Shown here: positions 32,340-40,415 of the stretch, piece by piece
Position numbering within the stretch: position 1 is the first letter of the stretch
Layout of the letters: the number at the start of each line of letters is the position of its first letter
NCBI GenBank assembly: GCA_900555985.1
Contig: USNF01000001.1
Coordinates: 1 to 64,000 of the forward strand
Direction of reading: 5' to 3'
Source: an uncultured Gemella sp.
GTDB lineage: Bacteria; Bacillota; Bacilli; Staphylococcales; Gemellaceae
Length of the DNA stretch: 64,000 nucleotides
Program-made: the position numbers and the translations under genes
Notes under the pieces: model-generated
Database searches by the model: none
Told to the model about the DNA's origin: nothing
The model's input: only the letters and a program-made list of their open reading frames with translations

Positions 32340-33440
32340 ATGTCTTTACTAGATAGAATTAAACAAAAACGTGCCGAAATGGAAGCTGCTCAACAAAATG
32401 CTACTGAAGCTCCTAAAACATTAGAAGAAATTGTTGAAGCAAAACAACCCAGTTCTCACGAAGAAGAAAAAGATGTACCTACTGTTGATACAAAGGAAGA
32501 ATCAAAGGTTGACGAACCAGAAACTGTTGCAGAAGAAACACCAATTGCGGAAGAATCTGAACCTGTAGCAAATAATATGCCTTCTGAAGATAAAGATTAT
32601 GAAACTATGCAACCAGTTGTAGCAGAAGAAGAGGAAAACGAAAATGAAATCATTGCCGAAGACACTGCATCTGAAGAAACTGAAGAAACAGTTAAAGAAG
32701 AATCCAAAACTACAGAAGAAACTATTGGAGAGGAAGGAGTAGAAGAAAAACCTAAACGTCGTGGTCGTCCTCGTAAACATAAAGAAGAAACAACAGATGA
32801 ATCTACTGAAGAATCTTCTGAAGAAGAAAATCCAATTCTTAATGCTATTGAAGAAGAAATTGATAAAGAAGATAAAAAATCTAAAAAGAAATCTTCTAAG
32901 AAACATGAAGAAGTAGAAAAAATTGGTATGACTACTATTGATGTTCTTGGTGACCAAATTGATGTTAATGTATCTACCGCTGAATATTTAAATTATTTTG
33001 TTGATGATGAATGGAAAGAAAAAGAAAAATATTTCTTGGATAAAGTAACTAATATTCGTATTGAAGCAGATATGAACCCTGGTACCTTGAAATTTACATT
33101 AGCAGATTTGTGTGCATTAAATGATGAAGTCATGCCTCATTATTTAGAACAAAAGAAAATTTATGACTCTCTCGTAAATAAAGATTTCGGTTCTGCAACT
33201 GCATTTAAAATTGCTAACTCTACTGGTTCTAATTCTGAAGAACGTAAACGTAATGGTATCTTGGCATTAATGAAAGCAAAAATTAATGGTCAAGAAATTA
33301 ACTACATTACATTGATTAATGCCGTACAAATGCGATATAATGCTCTTAATGAAATCATGAAAATGATTAAATATAAATCAGATATTTGCATTACAATGGC
33401 ATCTGCCATTAAAACTGAAATGCAATTAGTTAATGGTTAA
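32340..33440 (+). CDS. Acidic protein with AT-hook (366 aa)
   Basis: The ATG at 32340 follows GAAAGGAAA; the upstream in-frame start lies inside the preceding gene. A short helical start is followed by ~150 residues of Glu-rich, low-complexity sequence. An AT-hook (KRRGRPRKHK) near residue 154, which can bind the minor groove of AT-rich DNA, is followed by another charged stretch. The C-terminal ~170 residues form a folded domain (TIDVLGDQIDVNVSTAEYLN onward). Its function is unknown. Confidence 0.75.
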   Translation: MSLLDRIKQKRAEMEAAQQNATEAPKTLEEIVEAKQPSSHEEEKDVPTVDTKEESKVDEPETVAEETPIAEESEPVANNMPSEDKDYETMQPVVAEEEENENEIIAEDTASEETEETVKEESKTTEETIGEEGVEEKPKRRGRPRKHKEETTDESTEESSEEENPILNAIEEEIDKEDKKSKKKSSKKHEEVEKIGMTTIDVLGDQIDVNVSTAEYLNYFVDDEWKEKEKYFLDKVTNIRIEADMNPGTLKFTLADLCALNDEVMPHYLEQKKIYDSLVNKDFGSATAFKIANSTGSNSEERKRNGILALMKAKINGQEINYITLINAVQMRYNALNEIMKMIKYKSDICITMASAIKTEMQLVNG

Positions 33441-33452
33441 GAAAGGAATTAA

Positions 33453-34133
33453 ATGGTTAAACCTTTAAAAATTGATGAGGGGCTGCAAAAGCTCCTCAGT
33501 CAACAAACTGACCCTACTTTAATTCGTAAGCGTCAACAAAGTGGTACAACATTATCTTATATCACAGGATATACTGTAGTAAGAAAATTAAATGCTGCTT
33601 TCGGATATTGCTGGAATTGGAAAGTAGATAAAGCATGGTTAGAAGATATTAGTGGTGCTAAACCTGGTCAAGTGTGTCATGTACTTGGGACATTAACAGC
33701 TATGGTTACAGATGATAATGGAAATTTAATCCCGCTATCCAAACAAGCGTATGGTTCTAAAGTATCTATCCTTAAAATGGGGGCTCAAGATAATCAAAAC
33801 CTATATAAAGTAGCTTCCACTGATGCACTTAAAAAAGCAGCTTCTATGTTTGGTATTGGTGCTGACTTATATCTAACAGAAGAAGAACAAGAATTCTTAG
33901 ATATGGAAGAACAAAATCCGTGGTCAGAAGAAGAAATTGAAAAATATAAAACCGAATGGAATTATATTCAAAAATTCCAAGAAAATTATCAAGTTTCTGA
34001 TTCTGAATTAGACGACCTTGTTTCTGAATTTACAGAAGGAGCTGTTAAAAGTGTCCTTATGTTAAAGCCAAATTCTATTAAAGACTTTGTTGCTTATATT
34101 GAAAATTTAATTGCAACGCAAGGTGAAAGCTAA
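33453..34133 (+). CDS. Rad52-type single-strand annealing protein
   Basis: The 226-aa protein has the Rad52/Rad22 signature: LSYITGYTVVRKLNAAFGYCWNW near residues 30-52, GTLTAMVTDDNGN, and KVASTDALKKAASMFGIGADLY near residues 120-145. Phage relatives (Sak type) anneal complementary single strands during recombination and replication repair. The start follows GAAAGGAATTAA, and it overlaps the next gene by one base. Confidence 0.88.
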   Translation: MVKPLKIDEGLQKLLSQQTDPTLIRKRQQSGTTLSYITGYTVVRKLNAAFGYCWNWKVDKAWLEDISGAKPGQVCHVLGTLTAMVTDDNGNLIPLSKQAYGSKVSILKMGAQDNQNLYKVASTDALKKAASMFGIGADLYLTEEEQEFLDMEEQNPWSEEEIEKYKTEWNYIQKFQENYQVSDSELDDLVSEFTEGAVKSVLMLKPNSIKDFVAYIENLIATQGES

Positions 34134-34339
34134 TGGCTTTATTATTTGCTGAAGATTTAAATTTAGTTAAATGTAAAGAATGTAATCATACTGAATTAAT
34201 TAAACGAGAAATCACTCAATTACTCAATAGCAAACATAATACATATCAGTCTATTAACAAACGAACTGAATATGTATGTAAACAATGTGGAGCTGTTGTT
34301 GTAACAATTGATGACGATGGACATTCTTACATTAAATAA
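34133..34339 (+). CDS. Small zinc-ribbon protein (68 aa)
   Basis: Two Cys pairs (KCKECNH and VCKQCGA) about 38 residues apart suggest a zinc ribbon. The start overlaps the Rad52-type gene by one base. Similar small proteins often accompany recombination genes, but no family is recognised. Confidence 0.65.
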   Translation: MALLFAEDLNLVKCKECNHTELIKREITQLLNSKHNTYQSINKRTEYVCKQCGAVVVTIDDDGHSYIK

Positions 34340-34353
34340 AAGAAAGAATTAAG

Positions 34354-34938
34354 ATGGAAAATAAGTTAAAGATTTACGATGTTAAATGGGAGTCTGATGC
34401 TTCTGGTCCATCTCCATATGATAATATTAGGACTGAAGTGTTCCTTGCTGGCTGTCGAATTGCCAGAGAGGGTACTCCATGTCCTGGTTGTTTTAATCCA
34501 GAGCTGTGGAAACAAGATGTTTACACAGCTCTTTCTTCTTGTACAGAAGTTGCTTATCAAATTCATAAATTCGGAAGTAAATATGTAACTTTTGTGGGAG
34601 GAGAACCATTAGACCAAGCATGGCCATTAATTGAAGTATGTGAGCGACTTAAAACATTAGGTCATCATATTATTGTTATCACGCATTATACAATTAATGA
34701 TATCTATAATATGGGGTTAGAACCATTATTCGATGTATGCGATATTATTATCGATGGGGAATATAAACAAGAATTGCATCAATTTGACCATGATATTAAA
34801 GATGGTTTTACTAACGTAATTGGTTCTGGAAATCAAGTTGTATACGATTGTAAGAAAGAAATTGGAATGCCTGCTGGAATTTTAAAAGGTATTTCATTAG
34901 ATGAGAAAGATAACTTGATTTTCCATATGAAAAAATAA
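34354..34938 (+). CDS. nrdG: Anaerobic ribonucleotide reductase activating protein (radical SAM)
   Basis: This 194-aa NrdG-like protein would use S-adenosylmethionine to install the glycyl radical in class III ribonucleotide reductase. FLAGCRIAREGTPCPGCFNP contains the iron-sulphur ligands; the usual NrdG spacing is CX3CX2C, but here it reads CX8CX2C. VTFVGGEPLDQAWPL is the conserved GGEP motif. The partner NrdD is not in this window. It suggests replication in an anaerobic host. Confidence 0.87.
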   Translation: MENKLKIYDVKWESDASGPSPYDNIRTEVFLAGCRIAREGTPCPGCFNPELWKQDVYTALSSCTEVAYQIHKFGSKYVTFVGGEPLDQAWPLIEVCERLKTLGHHIIVITHYTINDIYNMGLEPLFDVCDIIIDGEYKQELHQFDHDIKDGFTNVIGSGNQVVYDCKKEIGMPAGILKGISLDEKDNLIFHMKK

Positions 34939-34946
34939 GGAAAAAT

Positions 34947-35735
34947 ATGATACTAGCTGAGAAAAAATTTAAAGATGCAACTGTATATGTCGATGAAAAA
35001 ACATTTGAATTCTTTAATCAAAAATCATTACCGATTAAAAGAATTATGCCGATGACATATCTTTTGAATACACAAGATATAAAAAATATATTTGATGAAA
35101 ATATTATTGATTATGTTTATGAATATGATAAACCTAGTGAAACAGGTACTGTTATTGGTAAATTAAATAAATATAAGTTTGCTCAATCTTATAATGTTAA
35201 TGTATTGGCTAATGCAGTTCTTGATACTATTAATGAACAAATGGATAGTATTGATGAAAATACATTCATTCAATCTATTAAAGACACAATTAAAAATAAT
35301 ATTTTACAAGAACTATTTGCTAAAGAAAATGTTATTCATCAGGATTTGCAATTAAAAGGCTTTGGATATATTGAATATAATGATACAATTTTAACCACTT
35401 TTGAAAAAATTAGTTTTGAAGAAGAAAAAATTGTATTATCAAATGTTATTTCTGATATTTCTATTAAAAGTATCGATAAAGCAGTTATTAATTTTATTCC
35501 AAACCAAAAACGATATCCTGGTCGTTATATTATTTTAGATGATATCGCTAATTATACAAGCAGAAATCATGTAATTGATTGTAAAACAGCGATTAATCTA
35601 AGTAAGAAAATTAATGTACCTGTATATGTAGAAAGAAAACAAGAAGAAGATTTCTTTACGTATTCAAAACGATTCTTACAAGAATTAGAAGAAGATAGAA
35701 ATTTAGATACATTTGAATTGGATATCGATTTGTAG
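34947..35735 (+). CDS. Hypothetical protein (262 aa)
   Basis: No family is recognised. It is a soluble, mixed alpha/beta protein with AT-rich codon use and an acidic C-terminus (RFLQELEEDRNLDTFELDIDL). It lies directly before the Ycf46-like ATPase with the same end pattern (both close with a DLDL-like acidic tail), which hints at a shared partner or complex, though this is only inference. Confidence 0.7.
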   Translation: MILAEKKFKDATVYVDEKTFEFFNQKSLPIKRIMPMTYLLNTQDIKNIFDENIIDYVYEYDKPSETGTVIGKLNKYKFAQSYNVNVLANAVLDTINEQMDSIDENTFIQSIKDTIKNNILQELFAKENVIHQDLQLKGFGYIEYNDTILTTFEKISFEEEKIVLSNVISDISIKSIDKAVINFIPNQKRYPGRYIILDDIANYTSRNHVIDCKTAINLSKKINVPVYVERKQEEDFFTYSKRFLQELEEDRNLDTFELDIDL

Positions 35736-35758
35736 ACAAAAATAAGAAAGGAACTATA

Positions 35759-37381
35759 ATGAGAGATTTATCAGAACTAAAAGATTTGCTTTCTGCGAGA
35801 ACTGAATGTATTTGGGTTCAGACTATTGAAGAAGCAGATTTTTTAGAAGATTTTTTATCTATGCTTTCTGGCATGGAAAAATTTAAATTCTGCAATATTA
35901 AAGAATGGTCTAATACATTAGGTGTAGTGCCAGTAGATTTAATTACTGGACCTAATTATGAAAAAGTAAATGTAGAAATGAAAGAGCCTCCACAATTATT
36001 TGAGTTAGGTATCATTCCTGATTCTTTTGATGAAGATAACGTCAATACAAAAAATATTTGGATTTTAAAAGATTTAGACCCATTGTTTCAAAATCCTAAA
36101 ACTGCACGATATATTCGTGATGTAAAAGAAGGACGTAAACCTGTATCGTATACGCCTATTATTGTTGTATCTCCAAATGCAGTGCATTCTTCTATTGCTC
36201 ATCTATTCAAAGTATTTGAATATACGTTACCTTCTAAACAAGATATTTTTAACTTTTTGACAGCTACTCCAATTAAGACATTAGAAAAATTAAAAAATCG
36301 AGCTCCAGAAGAAAAACGTGAAGAAATTCAATTACCAACTAAAGAAGAATTAGATGTGCTTGTTAATATGTGTTCTGGATTAACGATTAAAGATATTTCT
36401 CAATTATCTAAAGAATCTATCGTTAAATTTAAGAAGCTTGATGCTACATATTTATCTCAATCTAAAATCAATATTGTAAAGAAATCTGGTGTACTAGATT
36501 ATAAAATTCCAGAAATTTCCATGAAAGATATTGGTGGTAATGCTATTTTAAAAGATTGGTTGCACGAACAGCAAATTTCTATGTCTGAAGAAGCTCAAAA
36601 AGCTGGTTTAGATATGCCAAAAGGTGCTTTATTCTTAGGTATTCCAGGTACTTCCAAAACTATGAGTGCTGAAGCATTTGCTGGTGAATTAGGTGTACCT
36701 TTAATTAAATTATCTATGGATAAAATCATGAATCGTATGGTTGGCGAATCAGAACGAAATATAGCATATGCGATGGAAGTTGTTAAACAATGTGCTCCAT
36801 GCGTTCTCCTTCTCGATGAGGTGGAGAAAGCTGTGGGTGGTGCACTTTCGCAAAATACTGATGGTGGCGTAGGTGCTCGTGTTATGAAAACACTATTAGA
36901 GTTTATGCAAGATAACAATAATGGTGTATATGTAATTATGACTTCTAATGATGTGAGCGTATTACCTCCAGAATTTACACGGTCTGGTCGTATCGATGCT
37001 CAATGGTATTTTTCTTTACCTACCACATCTGAACGAGAAGCTATCTTTAATGTACATTTAAATAAAAAGAATGTAGTATTAGATGATGTTTTGTTGCAAT
37101 ATGCTGTACGACATACTGAACGTTTTGTAGGTGCTGAAATCCAACAAGTAGTTAAAAATCTAAAACGTATTAATTATATTCGCACTATGAATCAAGAAGA
37201 TAAAACTATCGTTCTCGAAGATATTGATAAAGCTATCGAAGAAGTAATTCCTATTGCGACATCTTCTAAAGAAAAAATTGCTGTATTAGAACAATATTGT
37301 AAAGATAGAGCAAGAAAAGTGGCAGAAGATGAAGTGAAAGAAAATAAACGCAAAGCTTCTGTATTAGACCTTGATTTATAA
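35759..37381 (+). CDS. Ycf46/FtsH-like AAA+ ATPase
   Basis: The 540-aa protein has an N-terminal ~230-residue domain (IWILKDLDPLF; PIIVVSPN), typical of Ycf46-like proteins, and a C-terminal AAA+ module. Walker A reads GIPGTSKT (Ser where Gly is usual), Walker B CVLLLDEVEKA, then a sensor-1 MTSND and an arginine finger in FTRSGRIDA. It shares a neighbourhood with DUF1257 and DUF2997 proteins at 39.4-40.4 kb, a trio seen together in cyanobacteria, Bacillota and phages. No protease motif is present. Confidence 0.88.
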   Translation: MRDLSELKDLLSARTECIWVQTIEEADFLEDFLSMLSGMEKFKFCNIKEWSNTLGVVPVDLITGPNYEKVNVEMKEPPQLFELGIIPDSFDEDNVNTKNIWILKDLDPLFQNPKTARYIRDVKEGRKPVSYTPIIVVSPNAVHSSIAHLFKVFEYTLPSKQDIFNFLTATPIKTLEKLKNRAPEEKREEIQLPTKEELDVLVNMCSGLTIKDISQLSKESIVKFKKLDATYLSQSKINIVKKSGVLDYKIPEISMKDIGGNAILKDWLHEQQISMSEEAQKAGLDMPKGALFLGIPGTSKTMSAEAFAGELGVPLIKLSMDKIMNRMVGESERNIAYAMEVVKQCAPCVLLLDEVEKAVGGALSQNTDGGVGARVMKTLLEFMQDNNNGVYVIMTSNDVSVLPPEFTRSGRIDAQWYFSLPTTSEREAIFNVHLNKKNVVLDDVLLQYAVRHTERFVGAEIQQVVKNLKRINYIRTMNQEDKTIVLEDIDKAIEEVIPIATSSKEKIAVLEQYCKDRARKVAEDEVKENKRKASVLDLDL

Positions 37382-37398
37382 TAAGGAGGTGGAGTATA

Positions 37399-37764
37399 AT
37401 GAAACGTGAGATTATTCAAAAATTTAAGGGCACAATTAATGGAATAGAAGTAAATGATAAAACGACTTTTTGGACATCTGATTGGGCTTTAGATTTAATT
37501 GAAGATGAATTTAAAATTGAATTACCTCAAAAATTCATTGAAGATTTTATCCGTTGTATTCATAATATTTATGAACAAGAAGGTGTTTCTGTTGTCGCTG
37601 ATTTAGAGAATGATATCATGGACTCTGTTATGGGGTCTGAGGATATGAATGATATTACTACTTTAGAAATTTGTCCAGCATCTTATGATATAGGATATTA
37701 TTATTTCTTAACTTTAAATCAACACATTAAAGAATGGAATACTTATTTTGTAGATAATAAATAG
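37399..37764 (+). CDS. Hypothetical protein (121 aa)
   Basis: A strong AAGGAGGTGGAG site precedes the ATG, eight bases after the ATPase stop. The protein has FWTSDWALDLIEDEFKIELP and a Cys-containing helix (FIRCIHNIYEQEG). No family is recognised; it probably belongs to the AAA/DUF1257/DUF2997 operon and was its last gene before the IscB insertion. Confidence 0.7.
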   Translation: MKREIIQKFKGTINGIEVNDKTTFWTSDWALDLIEDEFKIELPQKFIEDFIRCIHNIYEQEGVSVVADLENDIMDSVMGSEDMNDITTLEICPASYDIGYYYFLTLNQHIKEWNTYFVDNK

Positions 37765-38097
37765 TTTTATTTTTAAAAAGGACTAATTATTAAGTAGCTT
37801 ATTTTATAGACAAAAGTGCAAATAAGTGAACAAATATATATTATATTTCTTATTTTCACTTGCTTAATAATAGGTTTCTAGCCTCAGTGACTGCTACTAT
37901 CGAAAGATATGTTGCAGATATGAACTACGTTATGGAAAAGGTTAAAGACACACCTTTAGATGTACTCGTCAGTCTGAAGCTCTGTAAGTGCCAATCAAGA
38001 AACTATGCTAATGTTCTGCATAGATAACAGAGAAACACATATACCCTCCACGACATTGGCAAGACGAAAAATTCTCCGAAAGGAAGGTTATCCAGAA
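37765..38097 (+). ncRNA. Predicted omega RNA region of IscB (upstream)
   Basis: This 333-base stretch holds no gene of its own. AAGTGCAAATAAG (37815-37827) pairs with CTTATTTTCACTT (about 37849-37861) and forms a long left-end hairpin. The following GC-richer section is complex in structure, as expected for the omega RNA that precedes iscB genes. The guide would be at its 5' end. Boundaries are approximate. Confidence 0.65.
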
Positions 38098-39360
38098 ATG
38101 GAAAATATTAAAAAAGAATATTGCTTTGTGGTTGATAAAAATAACAAGCCTTTAGCACCAACAAAAATGAACAAAGGATGGTATTTGATTAGAAAAGGTA
38201 AAGCAATATTAAAATCCATGTATCCAATGGTAATTCAATTAGAAAAAAAAATTAAAACTAATAAAAATGATAAAAGTTATATAGTTTGCGGTATAGATGA
38301 TGGTTCTATACATGTTGGTTTAGCTATTGTTCAAAAATGTCCTACTAAAAATAAAGTAGTATTTAAAGAAACTATTGAACAACGTCAAGATGTAAAACAC
38401 TTAATGGATGTTAGGCGTGGGTATAGACATTATCATCGTTATCATAAAAGATATAAACCGATGAGATTTAATAATCGTTCATCTTCTAAAAGAATTGGAA
38501 GATTAGCTCCAAGTATCAAACAAAAAAAAGATTCTATTTTGAGAGTGTTATACCAATTAAATAAATTAATAAATATTAAAGAATATTATCTTGAAGATGT
38601 TTGTATAGATATCCGTGCAATGACAGATGATTATAAACCTTATAAATGGCAGTATCAAAAATCTAATCGTTTAGATGAAAATCTTAGGAAAGCAGCTATT
38701 ATTCGTGATAATTACAAATGTCAGGAATGTGGAAAATCTAATTGTAAATTAGAAGTACATCATATACAAGCAAGAAAATATAGTGGAGCAGATACTATTG
38801 GAAATTTAATTACACTTTGCTCTAAATGTCATCAAAAAACAGAAGGCAAAGAGCAAGATTTTGAAGATAAATACTTCAAAATTATTGGCTCTAAACCTAA
38901 ACGGTTTGATTACGCAATGCATGTTATGCAAGGTAAAAACTATCTACGAAGTAAAATATCTGAATTAGGATTATTACATCTAACTAATGGTGGTGAAACT
39001 GCAAATAAAAGAATTGAATGGAATATAGAAAAATCTCATAGTAATGATGCTATATGTATTACAAATAGTATTCCAGACTCTTGTAACATAAAAGAGTGGA
39101 CCATTAAACCGATGAGAAGAAAATCAAAAGCTAAAGCTGATAATGTATTAGGAATTAAGTATAGAGATTTAGTTTCTTATACATATAAAAATGGAGAAAC
39201 ACACACTGGCTATGTTACGGCTTTATATCCAAAACAGTTAGCTTTAAATTTTCAATCAAGAATTAAACATTGTAAAAAAGTAAATGCACGAAAATGCAGA
39301 TTGCTTTGGCAATTTAATAAAATTTATTGGCTAGAATAATGTATATAATATTATATATTT
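37790..39360 (+). mobile_element. IscB-type IS element (approximate limits)
   Basis: The iscB gene with its upstream structured RNA sits between two genes of one likely operon (37399-37764 and 39400-39786). No transposase is present, so it would be mobilised in trans by an IS200-type TnpA. Exact ends are not resolved from a single copy. Confidence 0.6.
38098..39339 (+). CDS. iscB: IscB RNA-guided nuclease
   Basis: The 413-aa protein has the IscB domain order. An N-terminal PLMP-like segment ([20 protein letters not shown], then LIRKGKAIL) is followed by Ruv[17 protein letters not shown] with Asp67, an Arg-rich bridge helix ([17 protein letters not shown]), RuvC-II with YLEDVCIDI, an HNH domain ([20 protein letters not shown], then LITLCSKCH), and RuvC-III near [10 protein letters not shown]. 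IscB is the ancestor of Cas9 and nicks both strands guided by omega RNA. The ATG at 38098 follows AAGGAAGG. Confidence 0.93.
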   Translation: MENIKKEYCFVVDKNNKPLAPTKMNKGWYLIRKGKAILKSMYPMVIQLEKKIKTNKNDKSYIVCGIDDGSIHVGLAIVQKCPTKNKVVFKETIEQRQDVKHLMDVRRGYRHYHRYHKRYKPMRFNNRSSSKRIGRLAPSIKQKKDSILRVLYQLNKLINIKEYYLEDVCIDIRAMTDDYKPYKWQYQKSNRLDENLRKAAIIRDNYKCQECGKSNCKLEVHHIQARKYSGADTIGNLITLCSKCHQKTEGKEQDFEDKYFKIIGSKPKRFDYAMHVMQGKNYLRSKISELGLLHLTNGGETANKRIEWNIEKSHSNDAICITNSIPDSCNIKEWTIKPMRRKSKAKADNVLGIKYRDLVSYTYKNGETHTGYVTALYPKQLALNFQSRIKHCKKVNARKCRLLWQFNKIYWLE

Positions 39361-39399
39361 ATTTATATTTAAGTATATTTTAAAAAGGAGGACATTAAA

Positions 39400-39786
39400 A
39401 TGTCTTGTTATCGTCGTTATACTTGTGATGTATTGAAAAATGTAAAAGTTGATTTGTTAAATAAAGCTATGGAAGCTCTTGGTGTTCAATTGGATTGGAC
39501 AGTTAAATCTATTAAATTCCGTCATGGCAATGATGGTGATGCAGTAGATGCTTCTTTTGCGGACAATTGTCTTGGTATTGTGCTAAAAGGTGATGAAGAA
39601 AATCATTTGAAAGTTGTTGGCGACTTTTGGATGACAGGTCTTAAAGAAAAAACTTTTGTAGATGAATTATCTCAACAATATCAAAAATTTAATGTAATGC
39701 AACAATTAGAACAATCTGGTTATATTGTTGAAAATGTTGAACAAAATCAACAGGGCGAAATTGAAATTGGTGCTTATTGTTATTAA
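39400..39786 (+). CDS. DUF1257 (Ycf35-like) protein
   Basis: The 128-aa protein begins with SCYRRYTCDVLKNVKVDLLN and continues with LNKAMEALGVQL, then FADNCLGIVLKGDEE and VGDFWMTGLKEKTFVDEL, the DUF1257 pattern. It ends in a segment with a QQLEQSGYIVENVEQN helix-strand. The family partners with DUF2997 and Ycf46-like ATPases. The biochemical role is unknown. A strong AAGGAGG site precedes the ATG. Confidence 0.8.
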   Translation: MSCYRRYTCDVLKNVKVDLLNKAMEALGVQLDWTVKSIKFRHGNDGDAVDASFADNCLGIVLKGDEENHLKVVGDFWMTGLKEKTFVDELSQQYQKFNVMQQLEQSGYIVENVEQNQQGEIEIGAYCY

Positions 39787-39795
39787 TTAAATAAT

Positions 39796-39829
39796 TAGGA
39801 CACATAGTTCATTATGTGTCCTATTTTTT
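39796..39829 (+). terminator. Rho-independent terminator
   Basis: TAGGACACATA (39796-39806) pairs exactly with TATGTGTCCTA (39813-39823), followed by TTTTTT. Confidence 0.9.
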
Positions 39830-39840
39830 AGGAGACAAAA

Positions 39841-40197
39841 ATGAAAGTATATATGTGTTTAAATGAAAGACAAAATATGCTATGTTTTTTGCATAGCATG
39901 CTTGCTTTTGCAAGTAGCAAGAAAGAGATTAATAATACATCTTTTTCTGTTCGATATGAATGTGTAAATACAAATGTTCAATATATTATTAAATGTGTGA
40001 ATGAATTCGATTCTATGATTTGTAAGGTAATGGTAGTAGAAAATAATACATTAGAATTTTCTAGTAAAGATGATGAAATTAAAGTAAAAACTATGTTAAA
40101 CCATTTTATCCCAGCAATTAAACAAGTAATGGATACAGCATTTAATATTAAATTAAGACAAGGAGAAGATTACAAATGGAAAAACGTGTTAAAGTAA
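39841..40197 (+). CDS. Hypothetical protein (118 aa)
   Basis: No family is recognised. It is a Cys-containing, mixed-fold protein with CLNERQNMLCFLHSML at the start and VKTMLNHFIPAIKQVMDTAF near the end. It overlaps the DUF2997 gene by 22 bases, which places it in the DUF1257/DUF2997 operon. Confidence 0.7.
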   Translation: MKVYMCLNERQNMLCFLHSMLAFASSKKEINNTSFSVRYECVNTNVQYIIKCVNEFDSMICKVMVVENNTLEFSSKDDEIKVKTMLNHFIPAIKQVMDTAFNIKLRQGEDYKWKNVLK

Positions 40198-40373
40198 CTA
40201 TTGATAAAAAAGGCAATATTCAAGTTGAAACACTACAAGGTTTTATTGGTCAACAATGTCATGAAGCAGTAGACCAAGTTATGCAAGTTATTAATGGTTC
40301 TATTGCAGAATCTAAAGATAAAAGTGAATTTTATATGTCTGATAGTCCAGACCAATTTTTAAATTTAAAATAG
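40176..40373 (+). CDS. DUF2997 protein
   Basis: The 65-aa protein matches DUF2997: KVTIDKKGNIQVETLQGFIG, then QQCHEAVDQVMQVI and a terminal SEFYMSDSPDQF. It is the small partner of DUF1257 and Ycf46-like ATPases. Its start overlaps the previous gene, and its stop lies inside a terminator stem. Confidence 0.8.
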   Translation: MEKRVKVTIDKKGNIQVETLQGFIGQQCHEAVDQVMQVINGSIAESKDKSEFYMSDSPDQFLNLK

Positions 40374-40396
40374 GAGATTTTAATCTCCTATTTTTA
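40368..40396 (+). terminator. Terminator that contains the upstream stop codon
   Basis: AAATAGGAGAT (40368-40378) pairs with ATCTCCTATTT (40383-40393), followed by T residues. The TAG stop of the DUF2997 gene is part of the left arm. Confidence 0.8.
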
Positions 40397-40415
40397 GAAA
40401 GGAGATTAAAATAAA

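Noticed and set aside
32502..32957. 151-codon open frame on the minus strand
   Set aside because: It is the Phe-rich antisense shadow of the Glu-rich AT-hook gene; it has no ribosome site and no recognisable domain.
36595..36918. 107-codon open frame on the minus strand
   Set aside because: Antisense to the AAA ATPase core, with no start context; the + strand carries clear Walker motifs.
38005..38097. N-terminal extension of IscB
   Set aside because: The upstream codons lie in the predicted omega RNA region and have no family similarity; the ATG at 38098 has a good ribosome site.
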